The position numbers were made by a program, and so were the translations under genes. A model generated the notes under the pieces. It did not search any database, had not been told where the DNA came from, and saw only the letters and a list, made by a program, of their open reading frames with translations. Below, piece after piece: positions 12,373 to 20,040 of a stretch of 27,588 nt of DNA. The DNA lies in IMG/VR virus record IMGVR_UViG_3300024518_000175, positions 1-27,588 of that record. One strand, given 5' to 3'. The number at the start of each line of letters is the position of its first letter. Position 1 is the first letter of the stretch. The DNA is from a virus.

Positions 12373-12605
12373 TGTCAGTAAAAGATTATCAAGTAGGTGG
12401 TGATCATTATAAGAAATGTACAATACAACCTATAGCATATATTTATGCTAACGAACTTGATTTCTTTGAAGGCAACATAGTAAAGTATGTAACCCGTCAT
12501 CGTACTAAAGGTGAGGGGGCAAAGGATATTGAAAAGATTATTCATTATGCACAAATGATTTTAGAACTTAGATATGGAGAAGATATAGATGCAACTGCCA
12601 ACTGA
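12372..12605 (+). CDS. DUF3310 family protein, 77 aa
   Basis: The sequence VGGDHYKKCTIQPIAYIYAN, then LDFFEGNIVKYVTRHR and DIEKIIHYAQMIL, is the standard DUF3310 pattern: a V-G-G-x-H-Y start, IQPI, a GN-x-[VI]-KY-x-x-R core and a helical end. DUF3310 is found alone in many phages, and next to or fused with nucleotide kinase domains in T7 gp1.7-type proteins. That fits its position between replication genes and ribonucleotide reductase, but its activity is not established. It starts one base into the previous stop and overlaps the reductase start by 17 bases. Confidence 0.9.
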   Translation: MSVKDYQVGGDHYKKCTIQPIAYIYANELDFFEGNIVKYVTRHRTKGEGAKDIEKIIHYAQMILELRYGEDIDATAN

Positions 12606-14544
12606 GTACCAAAACTTTATCTATCTTTCCAGATATTCTAGATGGCTTGAAGAAGAAGGTCGTAGAGAAACATGGGATGAAACTGTTAATAGATTAATTA
12701 GTTTCTTTAGAATACATGTGGAGAATAACCTTGGAGTTAAGGACCAGCTTGATACCAAGGATTGGACTATGATACGTAATGCTATTCTTAGTCTTGAAGT
12801 AATGCCTAGCATGAGATCGTTGATGACTGCTGGTCCTGCTCTTGAGAGAGAGAATATATCTGGATACAACTGTTCCTATATACCAGTGGACAATCCAAAG
12901 TCCTTTGATGAGATACTTTATATTCTTATGAATGGTACAGGTGTAGGCTTCTCCGTTGAGAGACAGTATGTCAACCAGCTTCCCACTATTCCAGACGTAG
13001 AGTTTGAGAGGACCGATGATGTTATTAGTGTGGCTGACTCCAAGGAAGGATGGGCCAGAGCATTTAAAGATTTAGTATCCTTTCTTTATACTAACAGAGT
13101 ACCTAAGATAGATGTCAGCAAGGTACGTCCTGCTGGCTCCCGATTAAAAACCTTTGGTGGTAGAGCCAGTGGTCCTCAACCGTTGGTAGATCTGTTTGAC
13201 TTTACCATACGTAAGTTTGAAGAAGCCAGAGGTAGGAAATTAAATTCCATAGAGTGCCATGACATAGTTTGCAAGGTAGGTGAAGTTGTAGTGGTGGGTG
13301 GTGTACGTAGGTCTGCTCTCATATCTTTGTCTAATCTATCGGATGATCGTATGAGGGCAGCCAAGTCCGGTGCTTGGTTTAATACTGATCCACAACGAGC
13401 CTTGGCTAATAACTCTGCCGTGTATACCAACCGTCCTGACACTGGTATATTTATGAATGAGTGGCAGTCCCTCTATGAAAGTAAGAGTGGTGAACGTGGT
13501 ATCTTTAATCGTGAGTCAGCACAACAAAAGGCAGCACAGAATAAACGTAGGGTGTGGGATGTAGACTTTGGAACTAATCCTTGTTCAGAGATTATACTAC
13601 GTCCTAATCAGTTCTGTAATCTAACAGAGGTAGTATGCAGGGCTGAAGATGATCGTATCTCTTTGGCAAGAAAGGTACGTGTAGCTACTCTGCTAGGTAC
13701 TATTCAATCTACACTCACTAACTTTGGCTATCTTAGAAAGAGATGGGTAACCAATACAGAAGAGGAAAGACTGTTGGGTGTATCTCTGACAGGCATAATG
13801 GACTGTAATCTATTACACTCTTCACCAAAGAAGTTATCTTACTCTGCTAAAGTACCTTATCTGGAAGATACACTTAGTTATCTACGTAACGTAGCTGTAA
13901 CAACGAATAAGAAGTGGGCAGAGAAACTAGGTATACCTCAGTCCACGGCTATTACTTGTGTGAAACCATCAGGTACTGTTAGTCAGTTAGTGGATAGTGC
14001 CAGTGGTATACACACCAGACATTCACCCTACTACGTTCGTACTGTAAGGGCAGATAACCTTGACCCGTTGACAAAGTTTATGAAGGAGCATGGCATTCCT
14101 AATGAGCCAGATGTTACAAGTCCAGATAATGTTACTGTCTTTTCCTTTCCTATTCACACAAGTTCTAAGTCTAAATTCAGGAATGATCTTAGTGCTATAC
14201 AACAATTGGAAGTATGGAAGATATATGCAGAGTATTGGTGTGAACATAAGCCAAGTGTAACTATATCTGTGAAGGAAAGAGAATGGGTACAGGTAGGTGC
14301 TTGGTGTTGGGATAACTTTGATCACCTATCCGGTGTCTCGTTCCTGCCATATTCTGACCACAATTATAAACAGGCTCCCTACCAAGAGATAAACAAAGAG
14401 GAGTATACTAAGGTAATGAAGACTATGCCAAAGAAACGTATTGATTGGTCACTACTCTCAGAGTTTGAGAAGGAAGATAATACTACAGGAGCACAAGAAT
14501 TAGCATGTACTGCTGGTGTATGTGAGTTGGTGGACCTGATATGA
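12589..14544 (+). CDS. nrdJ: Class II (adenosylcobalamin-dependent) ribonucleoside-triphosphate reductase
   Basis: It makes dNTPs from NTPs with a cobalamin-generated thiyl radical (EC 1.17.4.2). The 651-aa product resembles the monomeric Lactobacillus type. NPCSE (330-334) carries the radical Cys 332 with Asn 330 and Glu 334, Cys 95 and Cys 343 form the active-site pair, and the 11-residue distance from C332 to C343 equals that of C408 to C419 in the Lactobacillus enzyme. The C-terminal tail CTAGVC (640-645) holds the shuttle pair. The substrate loop is near VKPSGTVSQLVDSASGIHTR. All catalytic residues look intact. Ribosome binding is by GGAGAAGATATAG. The enzyme needs host B12, so the host should make or import it. 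It works with ThyX at 4802. Confidence 0.95.
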   Translation: MQLPTEYQNFIYLSRYSRWLEEEGRRETWDETVNRLISFFRIHVENNLGVKDQLDTKDWTMIRNAILSLEVMPSMRSLMTAGPALERENISGYNCSYIPVDNPKSFDEILYILMNGTGVGFSVERQYVNQLPTIPDVEFERTDDVISVADSKEGWARAFKDLVSFLYTNRVPKIDVSKVRPAGSRLKTFGGRASGPQPLVDLFDFTIRKFEEARGRKLNSIECHDIVCKVGEVVVVGGVRRSALISLSNLSDDRMRAAKSGAWFNTDPQRALANNSAVYTNRPDTGIFMNEWQSLYESKSGERGIFNRESAQQKAAQNKRRVWDVDFGTNPCSEIILRPNQFCNLTEVVCRAEDDRISLARKVRVATLLGTIQSTLTNFGYLRKRWVTNTEEERLLGVSLTGIMDCNLLHSSPKKLSYSAKVPYLEDTLSYLRNVAVTTNKKWAEKLGIPQSTAITCVKPSGTVSQLVDSASGIHTRHSPYYVRTVRADNLDPLTKFMKEHGIPNEPDVTSPDNVTVFSFPIHTSSKSKFRNDLSAIQQLEVWKIYAEYWCEHKPSVTISVKEREWVQVGAWCWDNFDHLSGVSFLPYSDHNYKQAPYQEINKEEYTKVMKTMPKKRIDWSLLSEFEKEDNTTGAQELACTAGVCELVDLI

Positions 14545-14894
14545 AGGAAGGAAAAATATGGGGTAACACAATAGACCTATTGAAAAGTCCTGCTATTGAG
14601 ATACATCAGATATATATAAAACCTAAATCATATTGCTCATTGCATAAACATCAGACAAAGTTCAATGCTTTCTATGTTATCTCTGGCAAGCTAATGATAG
14701 AACGATGGAAGAATGACTATGAGCTGGTGGATCAAACTATACTACATGCTGGAGACTTTACCGTAGTACCACCCGGAGAGTACCATATGTTCACAAGTCT
14801 GGATGAGTGTGTCAGTGGGCTTGAGATATATTGGAGTGAGTTGAATCATAATGATATAGTAAGAAAGAACTCTGGAGGTGTAAAAAATACTTGA
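14541..14894 (+). CDS. Single-domain cupin (mannose-6-phosphate isomerase type II-like)
   Basis: A small beta-barrel with YCSLHKHQTKFNAFYVISGK (about residues 32-51) as the first cupin motif and GDFTVVPPGEYHMFTSL (72-88) as the second. The His pair, Lys in place of Glu, and PPGxxH resemble the mannose-6-phosphate isomerase/GDP-mannose pyrophosphorylase C-terminal cupin and small phage cupins. The protein is only 117 aa, a lone cupin without a partner domain. It begins on ATGA with the reductase stop, and its own stop is part of promoter P3. As it leads into a sugar-modification block, a role in sugar-nucleotide metabolism is plausible but not shown by sequence. Confidence 0.78.
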   Translation: MKEGKIWGNTIDLLKSPAIEIHQIYIKPKSYCSLHKHQTKFNAFYVISGKLMIERWKNDYELVDQTILHAGDFTVVPPGEYHMFTSLDECVSGLEIYWSELNHNDIVRKNSGGVKNT

Positions 14895-14919
14895 CATGTA
14901 ACTAAATATGTGAGACAAT
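14891..14919 (+). promoter_or_regulatory. Sigma70-type promoter P3 upstream of the sHsp/glycan block
   Basis: TTGACA at 14891-14896, 17-base spacer ending in TATGTGA, and GACAAT at 14914-14919. The -35 hexamer begins at the base before the cupin stop codon. Transcription should start near 14926, about 40 bases before the sHsp start. The spacer end and -10 match P2 (both TGAGACA). Confidence 0.62.
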
Positions 14920-14965
14920 CCTGCACTGGAATGCCATAATGGGTTCCTAAACAAAGGAGAATGCT

Positions 14966-15373
14966 ATGTTAAATTATGAAATGTGGCCTAGATATTTTAT
15001 TGGGTTCGACAGAATGTTGGATAATATTCCAGCATCTAATAATAACACAGGCAGTGGGTATCCACCTTATGATATCGTTAAATCAGGTGAAGACAAGTAC
15101 TGTATAGAGATGGCTCTTGCAGGTTTCACCAAGGATGAGATTAGTGTTGAAGTTAAAGAAGAGTATTTAACAATAGAAGGAGATGCTAGTGATAGACATG
15201 ATAACTCTGACTATGTTCACAAGGGAATTGGTAGGAGAGCATTTCAAAAGAAGTTCTGCCTTAACGACACGGTTGAAGTCGAAGGGGCTGATCTTACCGA
15301 TGGGGTACTCCATATTCGATTGAAACATAATATCCCTGAAGAGCAAAGACCAAGACAAATAACAGTTAATTAA
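14966..15373 (+). CDS. Small heat-shock protein (Hsp20/IbpA family)
   Basis: An ATP-independent chaperone that keeps unfolding proteins soluble. The 135-aa product has an IbpA-like N-terminus (FDRMLDNI) and an alpha-crystallin domain from about residue 35: YDIVKSGEDKYCIEMALAGF, then DEISVEVKEEYLTIEGDAS, and the late ADLTDGVLHIRLKHNIPEE block in place of the usual A-x-L-x-NGVL-x-I-x-L-P. The start follows AAAGGAG; ATG 14961 is out of frame. Promoter P3 gives it a leader of its own and it is the first gene of its unit, so high expression during infection is likely. sHsps occur in marine phages, perhaps helping capsid or enzyme folding in a stressed host; this is inference. Confidence 0.92.
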   Translation: MLNYEMWPRYFIGFDRMLDNIPASNNNTGSGYPPYDIVKSGEDKYCIEMALAGFTKDEISVEVKEEYLTIEGDASDRHDNSDYVHKGIGRRAFQKKFCLNDTVEVEGADLTDGVLHIRLKHNIPEEQRPRQITVN

Positions 15374-15383
15374 AGGAGACTCT

Positions 15384-16163
15384 ATGAATACAGTCTATAT
15401 TGGCTACGATCCCAAAGAGGATATGGCCTACCAAGTTTTAAAGTTTTCGTTGGAACGTATAACAACGAAACCAATAAGAGTAGTACCTATCCGATTGGAT
15501 GTAGTGCAACGTATGGGACTGTATCGTAGGGAGTTTTCTGTAATGGACGGTCAAAGATATGATACTATTGATGGCCGTCCATTCTCTTCTGATTTTTCCT
15601 TTACCAGATTTCTTGTTCCCTTCCTGAATATGTTTGAAGGTAAGGCTCTATACATGGACTGTGACATGTATATGAGGACAGATGTATCAGACCTGTTTGA
15701 TCTATGTTCTCTAGATTACTATCCCCTCTGGTGTGTACATCACGAGTATGAACCAGAAGCTAGTAGCAAGATGGATAACAAGGTGCAAGAACCATATCGT
15801 AGGAAGAACTGGTCTAGTCTTATAATGTTTAATTGTGCTCATCAGGCACACAAGAATCTTAGTATAGATGATATCAATACACAATCAGGCAGATGGTTAC
15901 ATGGGTTTGAGTGGTTGCCTGATAAAGAGGCAGACATAGGAGCCATACCTGAAGAATGGAACTGGCTTGATGGACATTCACCTGAGAAACTGGAAGCAAA
16001 GAACGTACACTTTACCACTGGTGGTCCTTGGTTTGAGAACTGGCAATGCAGAGGAAAGGTAGATGCAAAGTATGCAGTTGAGTGGACTAACGATGCACGA
16101 TGGTTACAAGCCAATGGCATGGTGGATGGTGAAGTAGATTACTTAATAAGGGCTAAAGATTAA
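15384..16163 (+). CDS. GT8-like glycosyltransferase, 259 aa
   Basis: It probably transfers a sugar from a nucleotide-sugar to an acceptor. The start (RBS AAAGGAGACTCT) leads into VYIGYDPKEDMAYQVLKFSL, like the GT-A fold beginning of family 8. ALYMDCDMYMRTDVSDLF at about 88-105 holds the D-x-D (D92, D94) that binds metal and donor, and HFTTGGPWFENW near residue 211 gives the late His/Gly motif of GT8. The protein lies within an unbroken row with the next GT/methyltransferase/DUF115 fusion (ATG at the stop). Acceptor and sugar are unknown; phage surface parts, host envelope or modified DNA bases are all conceivable. Confidence 0.8.
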   Translation: MNTVYIGYDPKEDMAYQVLKFSLERITTKPIRVVPIRLDVVQRMGLYRREFSVMDGQRYDTIDGRPFSSDFSFTRFLVPFLNMFEGKALYMDCDMYMRTDVSDLFDLCSLDYYPLWCVHHEYEPEASSKMDNKVQEPYRRKNWSSLIMFNCAHQAHKNLSIDDINTQSGRWLHGFEWLPDKEADIGAIPEEWNWLDGHSPEKLEAKNVHFTTGGPWFENWQCRGKVDAKYAVEWTNDARWLQANGMVDGEVDYLIRAKD

Positions 16164-18508
16164 TGACAATAATAAATGTAGTTACAGCATTCAATGAGAA
16201 CTCTCTCAAAGATCATGCACACCAGATGTTTCAACGAGTTGCCAAGTACTGGCATCCAGATATTAAACTAACAGCTTACTATTTTGATTGTGATATAACA
16301 GCCTATGATCTTCCCGATTGTATTGAATATAAAAACCTTGAGGAAGTGGAAGGCTTTAATGAATTTCGTGAGAACATGGATGTACATAATGGTACTGAGA
16401 ATGGTACAATAGATTATAACTGGAGAATAGATACACTTCTCACGGCTCCAAAGGTCTTTGCACTTACAGAAGAGTCCTTCTCCATAGCAGAGAAGACCAA
16501 GGCAGGTGGATGGTTACTGTGGATGAATACTAATATCATACCAGTGGCTGATCTTACACCTAAGTATATGCATAAGTTCTTTCCAGAAGGTTCTGATATA
16601 GTACACCTGAGTGGAGATACTACAGAGGATACTCCTGATCAGTATAGTAATCCTTCCTTCATGGCATTTAATCTGGACCATCAGTCTCCCTTGGATATAC
16701 TTGGTGATCTACGAGGTGCCTATGAGAGCAGTGAGATCCTATCTTATAGAGAATGGCATGCTGCCTTTATTCTTGAAAGGTTACTCAACATCTATAGAGC
16801 ACATGGCATGAGGGTACATACTCTTACTCCAGCCAATACAAATAAGGGTATCTTTGCTACTCCCTTCAGAGACTATCTCACAAACTTGGAAGAGAGTAAC
16901 AGAGCCTTACGTGACAGTGATGGCAACAGGGTATTCCCATTGCCTGAAGATGCTGTTCCACCAGACATCAGACCTAACCGTACCAAGATGCTGGCTGATA
17001 TTATTCGACACTATAAGTCTTCATCTTTTGTAGAGACAGGTACATGGAATGGTGGACGAGCTATAGAGATGGCTCTAGCTGCCTTTGAAAGTAACGATGA
17101 AGTTACCTATACTGGATATGATTTGTTTGAGGATGCCACAGAAGAGACAGACATTGAAGAGTTCAATCACAAAGCTCATGTTAATATGAAGGCAGTTGAA
17201 AAAAGATTAACAGAGTTTAAAGATACCATGAAGAAGGATAAGAATAAAACCTTCAACTTTACCTTGGTTAAAGGGAACACACGGGATACTCTGGTCAAAG
17301 CAGACCCTGACATAGCCTTAATAGGTGGTGGTAATAGTATCACAACTATCCAGAATGACTATGGCAAGCTGGAGAATGCCCGTATCAAGATGGTAGACAA
17401 CTACTTCAGTGAGGATTCAGAGAAGAAGAAGCCTTTGAAGAAGTATCATGGAGTAAACATACTTGCCCAGACATTGGAGAATGTGAAGAGAGTTATCCTT
17501 CCTTCTTCTGATCCTGTTAAGAACGGTGGTATTACTCACTACTGTATGATCTATAGTGAGGCTACTACTCCACCTCTCCCTGATAGTCTTCTTAATGTTC
17601 CTATCGTTGTACATCCACGAGACTGTGTGGATAAGGAATATATACAGAGTAACATCATGGAGAACATGAAGTTAATAGATAAGGATAAGTTCCTTGGTAA
17701 GTGTATACCTAATGAAGGAGAAGTTATAGTTATATCCGGTGGACATTCCACTGACTTCACTAAAGTTAAGGAGCTTATGAAGGAAAGACCAGAAGCTAAA
17801 GTATTATGTGTGAAACATTCCTATCCTAAGTTACTGGAGAATGGTATTAAACCGTGGGCTTGTATCGTACTTGATCCACGATCTATCGAAGGAGAGAGTA
17901 CACATGGTGTAGTACGTAAGGATCTATTCAAGACTATTGATCCTACTACCAAGTTCTTTGTGGCATCCATGACTGATCCTTCTGTTACCAAGTATCTATT
18001 GGAGAAGAAAGCTAACATCTATGGATGGCACGCATTTACCGAATCACTACGTAATGAAGACGAGAGAGAAAAGGAGATAGAGAACCAGAAGGTCCATGTA
18101 ATGCCCAACCTTGGCATACCAGAGGGAGCTACTCTTATTACAGGTGGTACGTGTGCAGCCATGAGATGTCTTGGTATCATGCATACGATGGGCTTTAGAA
18201 AATTCGATCTCTTTGGATTTGATTCTTCCATGCAGGAGCAACCTACAGATGATCAGATGAAAGAGACTACAGGTGCAGAGGATGAAGAGCCAAAGCCAAA
18301 GTATCTACAGGTGAATGTACGAGGTGAAAACTACTGGACTACTGGTGAGCTACTAGCTATGGCACAGGATTGTGAACGTACCTTTAACGATTCATCCATG
18401 AACCTTACATTAAATGTACATGGAAAGAACTCACTCGTGTCTGCTCTATGGAAGCTACATCTAGATGAACGAAAAGTACCAGAGTTTAAGGATGTCTTTG
18501 ATGACTAA
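16163..18508 (+). CDS. Three-domain protein: GT-like, class I methyltransferase, DUF115 (MptE/Maf-like)
   Basis: The 781-aa product reads as three modules. Residues 1-240 look like a glycosyltransferase-like domain (INVVTAFNENSLKDHAHQMF at the start, YYFDCDI at 39-45, GGWLLWMNTNIIPVADL at 115-131). Residues about 274-415 resemble a class I methyltransferase (SSFVETGTWNGGRAIEMA for SAM binding; the later loop FTLVKGNTRDTL). Residues about 485-760 match DUF115 (EGEVIVISGGHSTDFTKV, then KPWACIVLDPRS, VASMTDPSV, ITGGTCAAMRCLG and LFGFDSS). DUF115 includes 6-hydroxymethylpterin kinase MptE and the Maf flagellin-glycosylation proteins. The fusion may modify and then attach a sugar. I do not know the exact architecture from other phages. 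It overlaps the next methyltransferase by eight bases. Confidence 0.75.
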   Translation: MTIINVVTAFNENSLKDHAHQMFQRVAKYWHPDIKLTAYYFDCDITAYDLPDCIEYKNLEEVEGFNEFRENMDVHNGTENGTIDYNWRIDTLLTAPKVFALTEESFSIAEKTKAGGWLLWMNTNIIPVADLTPKYMHKFFPEGSDIVHLSGDTTEDTPDQYSNPSFMAFNLDHQSPLDILGDLRGAYESSEILSYREWHAAFILERLLNIYRAHGMRVHTLTPANTNKGIFATPFRDYLTNLEESNRALRDSDGNRVFPLPEDAVPPDIRPNRTKMLADIIRHYKSSSFVETGTWNGGRAIEMALAAFESNDEVTYTGYDLFEDATEETDIEEFNHKAHVNMKAVEKRLTEFKDTMKKDKNKTFNFTLVKGNTRDTLVKADPDIALIGGGNSITTIQNDYGKLENARIKMVDNYFSEDSEKKKPLKKYHGVNILAQTLENVKRVILPSSDPVKNGGITHYCMIYSEATTPPLPDSLLNVPIVVHPRDCVDKEYIQSNIMENMKLIDKDKFLGKCIPNEGEVIVISGGHSTDFTKVKELMKERPEAKVLCVKHSYPKLLENGIKPWACIVLDPRSIEGESTHGVVRKDLFKTIDPTTKFFVASMTDPSVTKYLLEKKANIYGWHAFTESLRNEDEREKEIENQKVHVMPNLGIPEGATLITGGTCAAMRCLGIMHTMGFRKFDLFGFDSSMQEQPTDDQMKETTGAEDEEPKPKYLQVNVRGENYWTTGELLAMAQDCERTFNDSSMNLTLNVHGKNSLVSALWKLHLDERKVPEFKDVFDD

Positions 18509-19121
18509 TCCATCTGCTGAGTACAAAGAGTTACTGGAAGAATATAAAGATCTTCATAAACATCCCACTATGTTTCCCGGTAGGAGTGTACTAAAGTATG
18601 TACACTATATCAGATCTATACTGAAGGACAATAGATGTAAAACTTTACTGGACTATGGTAGTGGTAAAGGATATTTATATGAAGCAGATCATGCCTATAC
18701 CAAGAAGAACTTAACTAAAGCATTAGATAAGTTCTGGAATCTGAATGAGGTAACCTGCTATGATCCGGGTGTGGAGAAGTTCTCCAAGTTACCAGACGGG
18801 ATGTTTGATGGAGTAATATCTGTCGATGTAATGGAACATATCCCTACTGAAGATGCTGAGTGGGTACTGGATAAGATTATGAGCTACTCCAATAAGGTAG
18901 TATTCCTGAATATAGCTTGTTATCAAGCAGTTAAAACATTTAAGAACGGTAAGAACGTACATGTATCTGTACACTCACCTGATTGGTGGATGGACTTATT
19001 GAATAAAGTATGGTATATTAAGCATAATAAACGTATAACTGTTCATGTAACCTTTGAGGAAGTGGGGGAAAAATTTGTCTCGTCTGGAATATTTAAAACA
19101 CATACTCTGTACAAGCATTAA
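18501..19121 (+). CDS. SAM-dependent methyltransferase, 206 aa
   Basis: A class I methyltransferase: CKTLLDYGSGKGYLYEAD gives the glycine-rich SAM loop, CYDPGVEKFS the acidic end of strand 2, and FDGVISVDVMEHIPTED the motif for strand 4 with the MEH-I-P loop. This is the pattern of Methyltransf_11/25-type small-molecule or sugar methylases rather than DNA methylases; DPPY/NPPY and PCQ are absent. ATG 18501, with AAGGATG upstream, is preferred to 18465, which would overlap the fusion protein by 44 bases. It ends the glycosylation block, so it could methylate a sugar precursor or a glycan made by its neighbours. Confidence 0.8.
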   Translation: MTNPSAEYKELLEEYKDLHKHPTMFPGRSVLKYVHYIRSILKDNRCKTLLDYGSGKGYLYEADHAYTKKNLTKALDKFWNLNEVTCYDPGVEKFSKLPDGMFDGVISVDVMEHIPTEDAEWVLDKIMSYSNKVVFLNIACYQAVKTFKNGKNVHVSVHSPDWWMDLLNKVWYIKHNKRITVHVTFEEVGEKFVSSGIFKTHTLYKH

Positions 19122-19209
19122 GGATGTGCTGGAAGAGTGGGATCTAGTATTAGCTTTGTTTATTATTAGCTTTGTATTTATGTTCTTTGGAGCTATCTAT
19201 TTAACATAG
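19075..19209 (+). CDS. Small membrane protein, TTG start, 44 aa
   Basis: A frame with TTG at 19075, behind GTGGGGGAAAAAT, ends at TAG 19207-19209. The product has a short amphipathic start (SRLEYLKHILCTSIKDVLEE), then one hydrophobic segment (LVLALFIISFVFMFFGAIYL) with a threonine end. It overlaps the methyltransferase end in another frame by 47 bases and lies 9 bases before the holin start. Small membrane proteins next to holin genes can be auxiliary lysis proteins. The TTG start and short length make it less certain; ATG 19180 is another in-frame possibility but would leave out most of the helix. Confidence 0.45.
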   Translation: MSRLEYLKHILCTSIKDVLEEWDLVLALFIISFVFMFFGAIYLT

Positions 19210-19218
19210 GAGAATCAT

Positions 19219-19623
19219 ATGGCTATAGGAATTATTGAATCAGTAGTAGGTGTGGTAGATAATGTACTGGATAAGTTTGTCGAGGACAAAGATCTACGTG
19301 CCAAGTTAAACCATGAACTAAAGACACAGGTGCAACGAGCTAATCTTGCACAGATAGATGTTAATAAGGAACAGGCCAAGCATCCTTCTATCTTTGTAGC
19401 AGGAGCTAGGCCAGCCATCATGTGGATCTGTGCCTTTGGATTGGGTTGGCAATTCGTATTCCAGCCCATATGCCTATGGGCATTAGCTATATGGGCTACT
19501 GATGTTGTCATGCCTGTCATACCAACAGAAGGACTAATGACATTAACCTTATCTCTCCTTGGTCTTGGTGGTATGAGAAGTTTTGAGAAGACAAAAGGTA
19601 TACAAAGAGACAACCTTAAATAA
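19219..19623 (+). CDS. Holin of the 3TM gene-transfer-agent type
   Basis: It should open the inner membrane for release of endolysin. The 134-aa product has a charged N-terminal region of about 60 residues (IESVVGVVDNVLDKFVED, NVNKEQAKHPSIF-like VNKEQAKHPSIF) and then an RP-x-x-MW motif (GARPAIMWICAFGLGWQFVF) followed by further hydrophobic segments (CLWALAIWATDVVMPVI, LMTLTLSLLGLGGMRSFEK). This matches the 'Holin of 3TMs, for gene-transfer release' (GTA_holin_3TM) family, typical of alphaproteobacterial phages and GTAs. It starts behind AGGAGAATCAT. Its stop overlaps the small terminase start by one base (TAATG). The minus-strand frame 19215-19613 is a shadow. Confidence 0.85.
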   Translation: MAIGIIESVVGVVDNVLDKFVEDKDLRAKLNHELKTQVQRANLAQIDVNKEQAKHPSIFVAGARPAIMWICAFGLGWQFVFQPICLWALAIWATDVVMPVIPTEGLMTLTLSLLGLGGMRSFEKTKGIQRDNLK

Positions 19624-20030
19624 TGCTAACAGATAAACAAGAGAGGTTTGCTCAAGCCTACGTGTTACATCGAAATGCAACAGAAGCTGCAAAGACTGCT
19701 GGCTATGCTGCACGATCTGCCTATAATCAAGGTTATAGGATGTTAAAGAACGATGAAATTGTGGAAAGAATATCCGATTTAGAAAATGAATTGGAAACCA
19801 ATATAGATGTTATTGATGAAATAGAAAATCAATATACATTTGCTAAGAATAGTGGGCATACAAATAGTGCCATTAAAGCACTTGAACTTCTTTCCAGAAT
19901 ACGAGGAGCCAAGGGTGGTAAAGATTCTGATATATCCAAAGAAGGATTAGAAACATCTATCATCGAAGCTCTACAAGTACTAGGTAAAGATAAAGTTAAT
20001 CAACTTATTAATAAATGTAATTTTAAATAA
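19623..20030 (+). CDS. Terminase small subunit (Terminase_2-like)
   Basis: It recognises packaging sites and feeds DNA to the large terminase. The 135-aa product begins LTDKQERFAQAYVLHRNATE AAKTAGY in the N-terminal DNA-binding pattern (L-x-x-K-Q-x-x-F-x-x-x-Y, then N-A-T-x-A-A-x-x-A-G-Y, then a helix ending MLKNDEIVERI) typical of the family, and continues as a helical region (ALELLSRIRGAKG). No large terminase follows; the next plus-strand gene is a lipoprotein and then the strand switches. TerL must therefore lie outside the window. It is coupled to the holin by TAATG. Confidence 0.8.
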   Translation: MLTDKQERFAQAYVLHRNATEAAKTAGYAARSAYNQGYRMLKNDEIVERISDLENELETNIDVIDEIENQYTFAKNSGHTNSAIKALELLSRIRGAKGGKDSDISKEGLETSIIEALQVLGKDKVNQLINKCNFK

Positions 20031-20040
20031 GGAGAAATAA

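Noticed and set aside
14931-14952. An imperfect palindrome (GGAA...TTCC) between P3 and the sHsp gene, as an operator
   Set aside because: Only the outer four pairs and two inner pairs match; too weak to claim a regulator site.
19215-19613. A 132-aa minus-strand frame across the holin gene
   Set aside because: It is antisense to a clear 3TM holin in the plus strand with coupled neighbours, and its sequence has no independent family pattern.
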